This document shows positions 28,319 to 40,351 of a DNA stretch of 64,000 nucleotides, in pieces. Source of the DNA: Syngnathus acus (lineage: Eukaryota; Chordata; Actinopteri; Syngnathiformes; Syngnathidae); assembly GCF_901709675.1 (NCBI RefSeq), contig NC_051099.1:3038001-3102000 (forward strand), read 5' to 3'. The notes beneath the pieces were generated by a model. It searched no databases. It had not been told where the DNA came from and saw only the letters and a program-made list of their open reading frames with translations. The translations under genes and the position numbers were made by a program. Within the stretch, counting starts at the first letter, position 1. Each line of letters begins with the position of its first letter.

Positions 28319-29944
28319 TAAGTACCGCACGCGGCAGCATTTTGAGGCTTTTAACACCGGGACGAACGGGGCGATCGAGAATAGCTGGCCTCCCACTCGG
28401 CTTTGATAGTTGCTCGACGTCTTGTCGTGTCAAAATCGCAGAAAAATAGACGACAAATACAGGCAGAAGGTTAAAGAGTGGCTGGGACCAGCCGCGGTGG
28501 TAAATGTGAACAAATCGAAATATTCGCGTCGGGCAAACTCGACGGTAAACTGCAGATTTGACCAAGGCGAAAAATTTTAACAATTTTTCCGATGTCGCGT
28601 GTACAAAATGGAGTTTGGATGTCTTGCGGTTGTCGTCTCCAAAAATCCGGGAAGAAGATCTCGTCATTGGCGACAATGGTAGTAGAATCGCCGTTAACGT
28701 TATCCAGCGCCGCAAGTCACGGAATAAAAACATGACGAAAATGTAGGAAAAGTGAAGAAAAGAAAGAAAGGCGTGAAAAAGACACCCGTTTGTGTGTTTT
28801 TCGACTCCCTTGGCCTTCAAAATGGTGTTTAGGGGAAAAAAAAGAAAAGAAAAAAGGACGAGGCTCCTCGCAAGCTGCGCTTTACTGTAATGGCTGACTG
28901 TATTCGCGTAGGAAACAAGGCGAGCGTCGCGCACAACGGCGACAAGCAACTTTTTCCAAGCGGCTTTTTCCGCCCGCGGAACACGCAAGCGATGCGCCCG
29001 ACAGCGGCGAACACTAGACGGGACCCTCGCGGTGCCGACAGTGCCTCACAGAGCTCCGTACGGCGCGGCGGGACCGCGCTGCGGGCGTCCGAAGCGAGCC
29101 GAGTCTCGGGCTGCCCCCGCCGCCACTGACACAAAGAGAAGGGAGCCAGCCAGCCATATTCCCTCCATGAAGACGAGAGCGGCCATTAGGAGCCGTTCAA
29201 ACGCAAGCCAATGCAAACCAATGGAAGAGGCTGCCGGTGAAGGAAGAGCACCGGGACAGCGGGCAGCGCAACGAAGCCATCGTCGGGACCCCAAGAGCTC
29301 GATGCGGGGCGGAAGGAGACATTTGAGGGGCACTTTCTTTCATCGCGAGGCCATTTTCACAAAATGGAAGAAGAAATAACGCTGTCGTCGTTGTTGTCTG
29401 ACCTCTTTTTCCGACCTGCCCGAGCGTCACGACCACCAAACTCGCCGACCACTCCTCCTTTCACGCAACTTTCCGCCGCTTTTTACGGCGACATTTTAAC
29501 GAATAATAATAATTAAAAATTAAATTGAAATAAAAACAAAAAGTCCTTTTTTTTTTTTTTTTTTCGAAAGACGAAGAATTGCTGGGACAAGGCTTTCATA
29601 AAGAGTTTTATAATAAATTCAGCCCTTTATGTGTGGTTTGTTTTCTTTTCAAGTGTGTGGTGTGAGCGGAGTCGGATTTGTTGATGCTTTTGATCGTAGC
29701 TTAGCACGTCAACGCAAAGGAATACCCGCATCACAAAGTGTTTATGTGTGCGCGCTTTGTTCCGCGCTTTAATGAATACGTCGCCTTCATTAATTAATGC
29801 ATATTTCCATTATCAGACCAGTTGCGCACCACCTTTCCCCACCCCGCAATCCATTCATTTTCGTCCACATTAGACGCACTTCTAATTGCCATTTTCGGCT
29901 TGCAGATTTAGTGTTTGGCTTCAGGTGTTTTCCCGCGCACCAGG
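28319..29944 (+). other. hmgb1: hmgb1 intron 1 (5' UTR intron) and CpG-rich flank
   Basis: No coding exon recognised. CpG-rich to about 29350, then AT-rich. The acceptor TTGCAG at about 29906 precedes the exon that carries the start codon at 29945. Several ORFs on both strands reflect base composition only. Confidence 0.5.
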
Positions 29945-31487
29945 ATGAGGAAAGACCGGACCAAGCCCAGGGGCAAGATGTCCTCGTACGCCTACTTCGT
30001 GCAGACGTGCCGGGAGGAGCACAAGAAGAAGCATCCCGACGCTTCTGTCAACTTCTCCGAGTTTTCCAAGAAGTGCTCAGAGAGATGGAAGGTACCAGAG
30101 CGACCGCGCCGCTGGGTCCATTTGACATACGCTCGCTGAATGACCCATTTTTTTTTTTTTTTTTCTCCTGCTTACTATTTAACAAATTGGCTTGGCTTTG
30201 GATGACAACATTTAGGATTTGGAATTTGGCAAAGACTGCTGCACTTAAAATATTCCGTGCACCTATTCTCTTGGCTAACTTTTTTAGGGTCAGTGTGATC
30301 TTCCCAGAACATATCAGGGATGGGTAACTGGTATGGATGGCTCTGATTCATAAATACATTTAAATTGGGAGCAGGCTTATTATAAATTCGGTGCGGCAGT
30401 GGGCCCCACATGTAACTTGCCACCTGTTAGTTTAAATGTTGGGGGAGTGTCGGTTCACCCAAAAAAATCTCAATTTTTTTAATGGGTTTAATAGAAATCA
30501 CTTCATGGCAGGTTTAAAATTGTTTTTGTCGTCCATCTGGTAAGAGCATTAATGTTGACCATTCCTCATCAACAGTGACAAGTGACACAATTTTGTATGC
30601 ATAATTTAAAAGTTTTGAATTGCTCCGATCATTTTGACTTAGGGCCGTATGCGAGAAATGTATTCTGCGGCTTGTTTGTTTCAAACTCTACTACAAAGGT
30701 TGTCGCCACAGTGTTTGCTAAAGCAGTGTGGCCAAAGCTTTTCTCTTTGCTCTACTCCCACGTGGCAGACCATGTCGGCCAAGGAGAAGGGCAAGTTTGA
30801 GGACCTGGCCAAGTTAGACAAGGCGCGTTACGAGCAGGAGATGATGAGCTACGTGCCGGCCCACGGAGGGAAGAAGAAGAAGTTCAAGGACCCCAATGCC
30901 CCCAAGAGGCCCCCGTAAGTGAGACCGCTCCGCCCAAGATAGAGGAGATAGACCCTCGGGGAAAAAATTGCAAGCTGACGGACCGCTTTTGTCACAGGTC
31001 CGCCTTCTTCATCTTCTGCTCCGAGTTTCGCCCCAAGGTGAAGGGCGAGACTCCCGGCTTGACCATCGGCGATGTAGCCAAGAAGCTGGGCGAGATGTGG
31101 AACAGAACCTCAGCTGAGAATAAGCAGCCCTTTGAGAAGAAGGCGGCCAAGCTGAAGGAGAAGTACGAGAAGGTGAGACCGCACCCGTGTCCCCAAAATG
31201 AATACTAAGAATTTTTGTTCTTTAAAAAAAAAAAAAAATCTGACAACCCACTTTTTTCCTATAAATGCAATTTATCAACGATGCCCCAAAAGTGGTCTAA
31301 AAGCATAATTGGTGACCAATTATTGTCACGTATGTTTTAGGACGTGGCGGCGTACCGCGCCAAGGGCAAGCCTGGCAGCACCGCCCCGGCGCCCAAACCA
31401 GCAGCCAAGGTGGTGGAGAAAGACGATGACGACGACGATGACGACGACGAGGAAGATGACGAGGATGAGGACGAGGATGACGAGTAG
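29945..31487 (+). CDS. hmgb1: High mobility group box 1 protein
   Basis: 204 aa chromatin protein that bends DNA; when released it acts as an inflammatory signal in vertebrates. Exons: 29945-30091, 30769-30914, 30998-31172, 31341-31487. HMG box [22 protein letters not shown]...[18 protein letters not shown]; box [25 protein letters not shown]...[12 protein letters not shown]. Redox cysteines are kept at 22 and 44 (human 23 and 45) and in box B (FCSE). [11 protein letters not shown] favours HMGB1 over HMGB2/3. The tail after residue 180 is an unbroken Asp/Glu run of about 22 residues, shorter than the 30 of mammals. The N-terminus reads [10 protein letters not shown] rather than MGKGDPKKPRG. 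Lies between uspl1 and ubl3, matching human 13q12; the a/b teleost paralogue is not resolved. Confidence 0.97.
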
Positions 31488-32210
31488 TTGCGGGCGGCGA
31501 TGGTGATGATGTCGTTTGTAAAGCATTTAAGATGCCCCGTGTACACACATCACTTACAAAAAAGCAAATCCATTAGTTGCATCTGAGGGGCGAGCGAAGG
31601 GGTTGAGGGGAGGGGCAAGCTAAAAAATGCAGAAAGAGGCTGTGTATATCACTTGTTTTTATGCTGTACAGTTTGTTTCTCCTTTTTGTAAAGTTAACAC
31701 TACACGTCTGGTGTCTGTGTCCTATTGCTTTTCTTTCTCCTCTGAATCCTCGTCCGGCCGGTCGGGGCTTACAGTATTTAGCTTAGCTAGATGTGCACAG
31801 CACATAAAAAAAAAAGACAAATGTTAGATCTGAGTGTTTCTGGGTTTTTTTTCTGTGTTTTGATTTTATCGCCGTTGACGTATCACTTACTGATCTTGCG
31901 TACGTACCACTGTCATAGCAACATGAGAAGATATGGGGGGAGCCTCGTTTATTGTTAGTTTAAATTGCTTCTGATGTCAATAAACATTTTTTTTAATGTG
32001 GTTTTTTTTTTTTTTTATTTCTGTAACCTGTGTTCAAAAACTATGTAGCAGATTGACAATGAAATGAAAGAGTTTTTGGACACTATATAAATGGTAGACA
32101 AATTTAAAAAGCTTAAGTTACAATGTATGTGAAATATGCAACTTGTATATTTAACATATACATTCTTTTAATAAAGTTTATTCTATCATTTAATAAACCA
32201 CCCATTCTTG
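31488..32210 (+). other. hmgb1: hmgb1 3' UTR with several poly(A) signals
   Basis: AT-rich noncoding sequence after the stop. AATAAA occurs at 31979-31984 and again near 32170 and 32191, so tandem alternative poly(A) sites are likely, as known for mammalian HMGB1. Confidence 0.6.
31979..31984 (+). terminator. Candidate poly(A) signal of hmgb1
   Basis: AATAAA followed by T-rich sequence, about 490 bp after the stop codon. Confidence 0.65.
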
Positions 32211-33135
32211 TCCTTCCATCAAGTTTAGTCAAGTATATGTAAAGTTGGTTATCTGAGTTATTTACACAAATGGAATTATTACTTCGTTGTCCGGCAGAAG
32301 ACCCGAATCGTCATAATTATTCATGGACAGCAGAATCCATGTCAGTACACTCTTTATTTGTATTTGTGTCGATCCCTCGACCGACCACTAGATGCTGCAA
32401 TTGTAAAGCAAGAACGTCTGGCAGGTTTTACGTGTAAGTCGGATGAGACCTTTATTCTGAAAAACCAACCCGGATATGGAGCGCGTTTTAGCGTCTGTAT
32501 GACAGCTTGCAAGCTAGCAAGCTAACTCGTCAATCAAGTATTGCTGTGGGTCGGTCCGGGCAGGCGGTGACGTCGTCGCTCAGTCCGTGACGACGCCGAC
32601 GAGCGAGCCCGTCAAACGCCGAACACCTTATTTGTTTGCTTTTCACGTTCTTTTTGTCATCTTTTTCTCCAATCCTCACACGTCGTTCGACTTTTTCATC
32701 GGCGAGCGAGCGATTGAAAGAATGCGCGTAAGCTGGTTCCTCTTCCGCATGGCGTAGCTTTCTCCTTTTTCTCCCTCCGTCGTTTTCTTGCTTCTTGCGG
32801 CGGAACCGTGTTTGAGTTTCGGGGTTCCACCACCAGGACGACGGCGGCGGAATCCGAAGAAGGTTGCCTCCAGAGCGGACCCGGTGGTAGACACAGACAT
32901 GTCGAGGCTTGCCTTTCGAGCTAGTTAGCAGACATGTCGGCGCAGTAGAGGACTGATCTGGACGGACCGAGTGTGACTCGGGTGCTGGTCCTGCCTGAGA
33001 GTCGGACAACCGAAGATTTGCAGCCTCCCCCCCCTTCCGACCGTCATAACTGAAAATAAAAACATTCACTGGCGGACATTGTCTGACAGTGGCAGCTACC
33101 TGAAGTTGGATCACTGGGTTTGAACGAACCGCAAG
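32211..33135 (+). promoter_or_regulatory. ubl3: ubl3 promoter and 5' UTR
   Basis: CpG-rich from about 32550 and leads directly into the ubl3 start codon. The antisense ORF through it is a composition effect. No TATA box is clear. Confidence 0.5.
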
Positions 33136-34950
33136 ATGACGTCCAGCACGCCAGAAGATATGGTGAGCTTTAACCCTCCCCACTTACAAAATAATTCCAA
33201 TATCGAAAGGAGAAATTCTCAAAGTGTTGTGTGTGGTAGCGAAAGTACAACTTGACGTCAAATTGATTTCCCCCCCTAATAGCTCGAGAACAGTTTGTTC
33301 TGGAAAAAAAGAGGATTTAAACTTGTACAGTCATCCATTGCTTTGTCATAAAGAAGATGTCTTGAAATGTTTTCCCTCCCTTCTCTGAAGAGTCTTATGA
33401 TCTCCTAAAACCAATTGGTAGGTATGTCTAGGTAAACTTGACACGGGTGGGTTAAGCATGGATCCATTCACACCTGTAATTTGCCAGTGTTGCCCTAATG
33501 GAAGTAGTTTCGACTGTGTTATTGAAACGTGACAGCAGCAAAAGTCATTAGAATTTTGAGAGAAAGCGTTCTGAGGTGGCTGTTGAAGCAGACCCCCATA
33601 TTGTCCTCCGTCAAAGGCTCTTCATTTAGTTGATACGCATCTTCTGTGGGCATTTGCGTGTCTTTGAGCTCAAGTTAGAAGGGAATTCCGTGTTCGTTTT
33701 TTAATTTTTTTGTCTTACGAAGGACAACCCACCTTGTCACACGGGTTAAGTCAATTCCCTTTCCATTGAGTCCAACCACGCAAGTTCCATGGCCCGCACA
33801 GCGGCGCCAACCTTCTATGAACGCCTTTGAGGATCCATCTTGAACTGAAGAGGTCAGAAATAAGACTCGTGATTATCGCCATAATCCATGCCGGCGAGCT
33901 ATTTTTAGACACTTGAGCCGTGAGTGGACAACGCTGTGTGTGAGCGCGACCGCGGCAGCCGCCCGGCCACTTAGCTTCCCCCGCACGTCATCCCGGCGAC
34001 ATAATGGACTCGCTGTCTTTCCCGAGGACCGGCTTCACCCTGCACGAGGGTGAGAGTCGCCGCTCAACGAGGTCGCCGGGAACGGTCGTACGAGGGCAGA
34101 AGGAGGAACCTGGCCGTTCGATCGTCAAAGACACAGCTCCCTTGTGACATGATTTTGTTGTAACTCTTGACTTGCGTGTCTTTGACTCAACGCTTGTCGG
34201 GAAAGTGCAAAGAAGTGTGACATCATTCAGCAGCTGGGTGGAGTGGCTCGACGACTCCCTGTCTCGACGGCCTCGCTCGACATGTGCTTGACATCACGTT
34301 GACCCCGCCCAAGGGATGGTGCGCTGTCACGTGTGCGACTGCACGTTGTCGGACACGATTGATTGATTGTCATGTGATGGCGATTGCGTGAGTTGAATAA
34401 CAACTCGGTGTTGACTTCCTCCCGGCTCCCACTGCGCTTTTGAGCAACACAACCGGCGCTCGTTGCGTGTGTGTCTTTAAGTGGAAAATCCGCGAGTGAG
34501 CATTGGCAGGTGTGACCTCACTCGTGTGTGTGTGTTTTGTGCCCTTTAGTTTGTCTTGCTGTGTAAACATGTAGCTCTAGGGGCAGGTGAGGCTATTTGC
34601 ATCACGGTTTACGCAACTAGGAGTGATTATTGCTTCAAGCTTCCGTTCATATTTCACAACAAAGTTTGCCTTTCACACGTAGTTTGGTGTTTTCAAAGTG
34701 CAGTCCACACCGAAAATGTGCCCGTACGTCTCCGGCCCCCCAAGAACAGGAAGTCATTAGCGTCTCGCTCCTCAGGAAGCGGTCACGGACGATCCCGCCA
34801 GCCCACCCATCTCACTGTTAATGGTTGTCAAGGTCCGGCCGAGTACAGGAAGTGCGCTCGAAATTGATCCGGGGGCTGGCGTCCGGATTTTCCAGAAGCA
34901 AATATCGATATTACCCTTAGCGCACTGAGCACCGGTCACATTGTCAAAGG

Positions 34951-34983
<33 letters not shown>

Positions 34984-36679
34984 CAGCAACGAGGGTCAAA
35001 GTTCTGTGTTTTATATTTGTGTTGCATCAGCTGCTTGATGATGTCACCATCGGCCCCCCGGGGTGCGCAGGCGGGCTTGCATGCGCCGCCGCACATTTGC
35101 CTTCACGCGTGAATGCGTGACACCCGCCAGTAGTTACCCATTGACTGCAATGCATGTGGAACATGATGATTAACTAGCTAACAAGCGTCAAGCCTTTTAG
35201 GCGCTAACAATTTGCTCATAGAAGCTAACCCACGCTAACGGTAGCTCATAGAAGCAAAGACAACCGAAAAGAACCCCCGCTCAGCACAGGTGTGCCTCAG
35301 GGCTCAATCCCGTGGCCCTTCTGATTCTTCATCATCCATTATTCGCAATGACGTCTTACACGACTGCAACATCAAAAATGATTGTTTGTTTGCGGTTGTG
35401 TCGTCTTAGATTAACCTGCGACTGATCCTGGTCAGCGGCAAGACCAAAGAATTCCTCTTCTCTCCTGACGACTCCGCCGCCGACATCGCCAAACATGTTT
35501 ATGACAACTGGCCAATGGGTGAGCCGTCTTCCTTCCAGGTGTTGTCCTTCGGCTGTCCTCACCGCAAACGACCGCATCGTTTTAGCAGCCCCGTGTGCAA
35601 ATGTGTCCGCACGGCATTGTAAAGAAAATCAAATGAAGCTTGATCTTTGCAGACTGGGAGCAAGAGCAAGTCAGCAGTCCCAACATCCTCAGGCTCATCT
35701 ACCAGGGACGCTTCCTGCACGGCAACGTCACGCTAGGAGGTACGCGCGTGCGTGCACCTTCATACTCATGAATCACACGCACACTGTGTTTCTGGAAAGC
35801 TCTTGGCTATGTGGTGTGTGTGTGTGTGTGGGGGGGGGGGGGGGTTATGCCCCCCCCACCCCCCATGCAGCAGAACAGAGGAAGCTCAGTGCTCATAACA
35901 AGCGTCCTTTGAGCCAGACCGGAAGTTGAGAGGGAAAAGCAAGCGAGAGAACTCAGTCGGCTTGACTTTGAGTTTTGGGGCAGACGCTTCCTTTCTCACG
36001 TTTGGCCGGATCTGCACTGAGAAGTTGTTTTTGTGCAATGGCCTACAAAGAGCTTTAGGGCTTCTGGAACCTTCTTCATTCAGCCACATTTTGGCCAACC
36101 AAAATATACAGCAATTGTGTTTCAACGTGTTTTCTTTGCCATGGAAATTGGCTGGAATTTGCATTATAAGAAGATCAAAGTGGCCTAATCGGGCAGTTTT
36201 TCGTTCAATAGAGCCACAAACTGTTCTATTTTGTCTTCCAATGGAATATGTTGACACTAAAACACAATCATTTTTCATTTTTGATCACAGATTCCATAAT
36301 TCATTCACAATTGCGACCCCAAGTGGACAAAAATAGTCCTGCATCTCATACGTGGTGTTGCTGTTGTGCAAAATCAATTGCACAATTGCAGAGCAACAGA
36401 TTATAATACGGACCTGATGGCCGGGCTTGTTTTCCCACCAAAGCGTTTGACTTTTTGCCTGGCAGGACTGAAGCTTCCCGTGGGCAGGACCACCGTCATG
36501 CACTTGGTGGCCCGAGAGACGCTGCCCGAGCCCAACTCGCAAGGTGAGCAACTCTGCATCGTGTGCAAAGAGGAGATGTTTGCGCTTATGCTGACCAATG
36601 TTGTTGTTTTTTTTTTCTGTCCTCAGGTCAGAGGAACCGTGAGAAGAGCGGGGAGCGCAACTGCTGTGTCATCCTGTGA
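33136..36679 (+). CDS. ubl3: Ubiquitin-like protein 3 (membrane-anchored Ub-fold protein)
   Basis: 117 aa, identical in length to human UBL3. A prenylated ubiquitin-fold protein at the plasma membrane, implicated in sorting proteins to small extracellular vesicles. Exons: 33136-33162, 35410-35518, 35653-35739, 36466-36543, 36627-36679. The fold runs from INLRLILVSGKTKEF to MHLVARETLPEP, without a C-terminal di-glycine, so it is not expected to be conjugated. The end NCCVIL carries a CAAX box (Cys114, CVIL; a terminal Leu favours geranylgeranylation) with a second upstream Cys113 suited to disulphide or palmitoyl linkage. The first coding exon is only nine codons and is followed by a 2.2 kb intron. 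Confidence 0.97.
33163..35409 (+). other. ubl3: ubl3 intron 1
   Basis: 2.2 kb with no recognised exon. Contains a (CA)n repeat at 34951-34977. GC-rich patches at 33890-34120 could be regulatory. Confidence 0.6.
34951..34977. repeat. (CA)n microsatellite
   Basis: About 13 AC dinucleotides in ubl3 intron 1. Confidence 0.9.
35830..35864. repeat. G15/C15 inverted repeat in ubl3 intron 3
   Basis: Fifteen G bases (35830-35844), loop TTATG, then fifteen bases of C with one A (35850-35864). It could form a near-perfect hairpin or, on the G-rich strand, a quadruplex. It follows a TG repeat. Confidence 0.85.
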
Positions 36680-37380
36680 ACGCGTCCCTCAAACATCTCC
36701 AACCTCCCATGACAACAATCGATCCACATTGGACCACTCGGCTGGATTGACATCTTGATTTTAATTTGTTCCCTCCTTTTCTCAACACTGTAAGCCTCCA
36801 CACACACGCAAACACAGTTTATAACCGGCTGTGAGCTGGTTGCCATGGTAACCCTGCCTTGTTTTTCTCTTGGCATTCAAACAAGTGCGCTATTAGTACA
36901 ATACACACACACACACATGCTTGCCGGTAGCCATCATGTTGCCAAAAGAAAAAGCGGACGAGCCGCTCCGCAGCAGTGTTGCCCGCACAGAAACAGTTTG
37001 TTCTTTTCTCGGCGTGTTCAAGTGATCAGCAATTATTGACGACGTCCATTTTGCACAACAGGAGCATGTGCTACTCGTGCGCATTCATTAACAAACGTGC
37101 GCGCGTCAGTACGAGTCTATGATTCTAAGTGTATGTATGCTATTTGTATGGAAGACTCGCTATGTCACTACGTGTACAGTGTGTACGAATTTGCTTCTGG
37201 CCTCAGCATGATTAACAGATTAGTTTTGATATGCGCTAATCGTTTTGTTTGGTTGTTGTTTTTTTGTCGCCGTTAATCGACGTTTATTGCAATCAAACGT
37301 GTACAGGAAATCAATATTTTCAGTTGTAAATAGCTACGCACACATCTGTAAACTCAATAAAGCTTATTGAAGTGTCAAGT
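36680..37380 (+). other. ubl3: ubl3 3' UTR
   Basis: Noncoding. Contains short CA runs at 36800 and 36901 and ends near AATAAA at 37356-37361. Confidence 0.6.
37356..37361 (+). terminator. Candidate poly(A) signal of ubl3
   Basis: AATAAA (CTCAATAAAGC) about 680 bp after the ubl3 stop. Confidence 0.7.
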
Positions 37381-39067
37381 GACTCCAATGTTGATGAATT
37401 GCTGATGTTGGGTCGAAATCTCGATTATGCTGTCACCTTCTGGTCAAAACACGTAACTGCAATTATCAGCGTTTTTCTTTTTGTCCGTCAAGTCATTCAA
37501 TTATTTCAGTATCCTGAGCGCCGTGCAGCTAATCAGACGCTTGTTGTTAGCATTTTTATAGGCCACATCAGTGGAATTACTCGTTTTCATTTATTTTGAT
37601 GTATAACGTTAAAGACGTACGCCACTGAATTTTTGTTTGAAAAACAATCAGCGTGACTGGATCTTTAAATAAAGAAACTTTCATACGAGTTGAAAGTTTG
37701 CCACTCAAGTATGACGAGCAAATGTTTCAAAACAAACAAAGTGTGACGACATGCGCCACCAGAGGATCAATTACTGAGTTGGCAAAAGCCGGAGGGAGCA
37801 CAGGTGGAAAAACAATTCCGTCCCACAAGGATGGGTTGACATCTTTGTTTTTTATTTGTCTTTAATGACTCGCTTCATCTTTATTACTGTCATCAAGTGG
37901 AAAAAAATATAGTGAATTTATTTAAAATAATTCCCCGAAGTTCAAAAGCCTTGGAGTTACATTTAGAATTTATTTAAGTGCACGATAAATAAACTTTTTT
38001 ATCACAGTCTTAATGTACAAATATATTATTAATTTGCCAATTTTGGGGGTAGTGTGAGTGCTAAGTAAAAGCAACAAATATGACTATATAATGCTCTTAA
38101 TAAAGTCAGATGTACTATATGATGTAAGAGATATTCATATTTCAAAGGAAATAACATCAGAAGGAAGATGACCATACAAAAAAAAAAACAATTTTCAAAA
38201 CCATTTGATGGCCACTTTATTAAATACACCATGTGATGCCTTAGATTTTTTGTTGTTGCGAATGTCACAATTTTACAAAGAGCTTTTGGTACATTCTAAA
38301 TCTCTGCGGGAATGCTAATTATTCGCATTAGCTCCTAATAATAAATCCCATGGCGGCTCAGATCGAGCGGTGTCTCGGGTGACTCTTCAGTAAATTGAAT
38401 TACAAGAAACATTCCTTTGTGAGAAAATGTGCGAGATATCACAATATTATGAATATTAACTTGATTTGATTGCTGTTTGGACAATTTCAAGAGTTTGTTT
38501 AAGCTAAGGTAAAAATTACGCTTTCTATCATACTGCTTCAAAAACGACATCCGTATATAACTACGGGCAAGAAGATACTTAGTTTATAAAAAAAACATTT
38601 GATACAAAATCAGAGCCGCGTTGACATCAGTTACGGTGTACCACAAGGATCAATTCTTGGGACTCAAACTATTTTGATGGTACATTAATCATCATTAAAG
38701 CTACTCTGTCCACCTATCTAATCTATCCATCCAACTAGTTCTACCATTTTCTGTCTGTCTATCTCACCTATCCATCCATCCATCCATCTATCTGCTGGTT
38801 GAAATTTGGTGGCTCAGTTTAGAGTTAGTGCTCGAGTAAAGTTTTGGAATATGCTTTGTCTTTCTTGGTCAAAACAACTGAACAGATTTGTTGTCAAATG
38901 TTTGCCAAGGTTACGGCAAACCAGCCTCCTTGTGGGATTAAGAACTTGTTGTTGTTTTCTTCGAAAGTTGCTTTTGTGCCAAGTGGGAGTGTCTGTAGGG
39001 GGGGGGGGCATCCTCTTATTGGCCACACTCCAGAGTCAAGAACCAGCGGGTCTCGGCGTTCCAGACC
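37381..39067. other. AT-rich intergenic region, ubl3 to olfactory receptor
   Basis: No coding exon recognised on either strand. Degenerate ATCC/ATCT tetranucleotide repeats lie at about 38710-38795. The final part would contain the receptor's promoter. Confidence 0.55.
38710..38795. repeat. Degenerate (ATCC/ATCT)n repeat
   Basis: Interrupted runs of CTATCTAT and CCATCCAT units, upstream of the olfactory receptor gene. Confidence 0.7.
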
Positions 39068-40154
39068 ATGAACCTGTTCAATCCGGCCGAGGATGAGAAC
39101 GTGTCCATGGTGCACCCCGAGTACTTCATCATTAGCGGCTTGTCGGGGGTCCCTCACATCAAGCTGTACTACGTCTTCTTGTTTGCGGTCTACGTGCTGT
39201 CTGTGCTAGCCAACAGCGCCGTGATGGCCGTCATCTGTCTGGACCGCCGGCTGCAGACCCCCAAGTACGTGGCGGTCTTCAACCTGGCCTTTGTGGACCT
39301 GTTCGGGAGCTCGGCCCTGGTCCCCAAACTCCTCGATGTGTTCCTGTTGGGCAATCGGCGCATTCCCTTCCGCAACTGCCTGGCTTATATGTTCTTCTGC
39401 TACACCTGCTTGTCCATGCAGTCCTTCAACTTGGTGGCTCTGGCCTATGACCGGCTCCTGGCCATCATTTTCCCACTGCACTACCAGGTGAGGACCAGAT
39501 GTCATTGCTTTATCTTCTCCTATTTCTATTTTCATGGAGCTGAGTTCAAATGAAATGGCACCACTGTGCCCGCAGGTGAAGATGACGCAGCGCTTCATGT
39601 TGCGGCTGATCTGCGGCTTTTGGCTACTGGTGGTGGTTCTGGTGGCGGTGGCGGCGGGCCTGCTGAGCCGCCTGTCTTTCTGCCGCTCTGTGGTGATCAA
39701 CAGCTACTTCTGCGACCACGGCCAAATCTACCGGCTCTCCTGCAACAGCCACTACCCCAACTATATGGTGAGCTGCATCTACCCGGTGGTGATCTTCTGG
39801 CTGCCACTGGCTTTCATCCTGCTCAGCTACGCCGCCATCGGCTGCACCCTGGCCAAGGTGGCCGCCGTCCAGGAGCGCCTCAAGGCCCTGCGCACCTGCG
39901 CTGCCCACCTCTCACTGGTGGCCATCTACTTCATCCCGCTGCTCATCACCTTCACACTGATGGAGAACATTCACCCCAACGGTCGTATCATTAACCTGTC
40001 GCTCACCTCCGTCTTCCCGCCCTTGCTCAACCCTGTTATCTACACGCTGCAGACGCAGGAGATCAAAGAGTCGTTCGGCAGGCTCATCAGAAGCGCACGC
40101 CGCCGCCACGGCAAACACAGCGCCCGCGCTAAAGTATGGACGGCGCTCCACTAG
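39068..40154 (+). CDS. Olfactory receptor-type GPCR with an intron in intracellular loop 2
   Basis: 332 aa, seven-transmembrane odorant receptor. Exons 39068-39487 and 39576-40154, separated by an 88 bp GT-AG intron. Family motifs: LVALAYDRLLAI at the end of TM3 (family MAYDRYVAI), KALRTCAAHLSLV before TM6 (family KAxSTCxSH) and PPLLNPVIYTLQTQEIKESF in TM7. The TM3 cysteine (RNCLAYMFF) and extracellular loop 2 cysteines (FCDHGQIYRLSC) are present. Reading through the intron hits a stop, and removing it restores a colinear family sequence, HYQ joined to VKMTQ. The start MNLFNPAEDENVS gives a normal short N-terminus with an NVS glycosylation site; Met at 39110 is an alternative. Predicted to couple to G-olf in olfactory neurons; ligand unknown. 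I cannot place it in a numbered fish OR family. Confidence 0.9.
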
Positions 40155-40222
40155 GAGCACACTGAGGACGCAAGTCCGAGATGATGGCGGCCAACACTCC
40201 TTCAGTCTTTTGTAAATAATTA

Positions 40223-40228
40223 TTTATT
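40223..40228 (-). terminator. Candidate poly(A) signal of coa4
   Basis: AATAAA on the minus strand, about 120 bp after the coa4 stop, in the short convergent gap to the olfactory receptor. Confidence 0.55.
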
Positions 40229-40351
40229 CACAGTACAAGTTTCAACATTAATATCAAATAATTTTTGGGGGGGGGAGTCTGTTTGTCGGGTCAGAATCCA
40301 ACGTGAGGTCCAGGCTCTGCTTTAGCAAATCAAGACACCTTGAGTGTAATC

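Noticed and set aside
28010-28396. 128-codon minus-strand ORF at the hmgb1 promoter
   Set aside because: It crosses CCAAT boxes and the noncoding first exon region; no similarity or splice support.
28305-28988. 227-codon minus-strand ORF in hmgb1 intron 1
   Set aside because: Open by base composition; contains no domain and no nearby splice partner.
32530-33183. 217-codon minus-strand ORF before ubl3
   Set aside because: It overlaps the CpG-rich ubl3 promoter, 5' UTR and first exon in antisense and resembles no protein.
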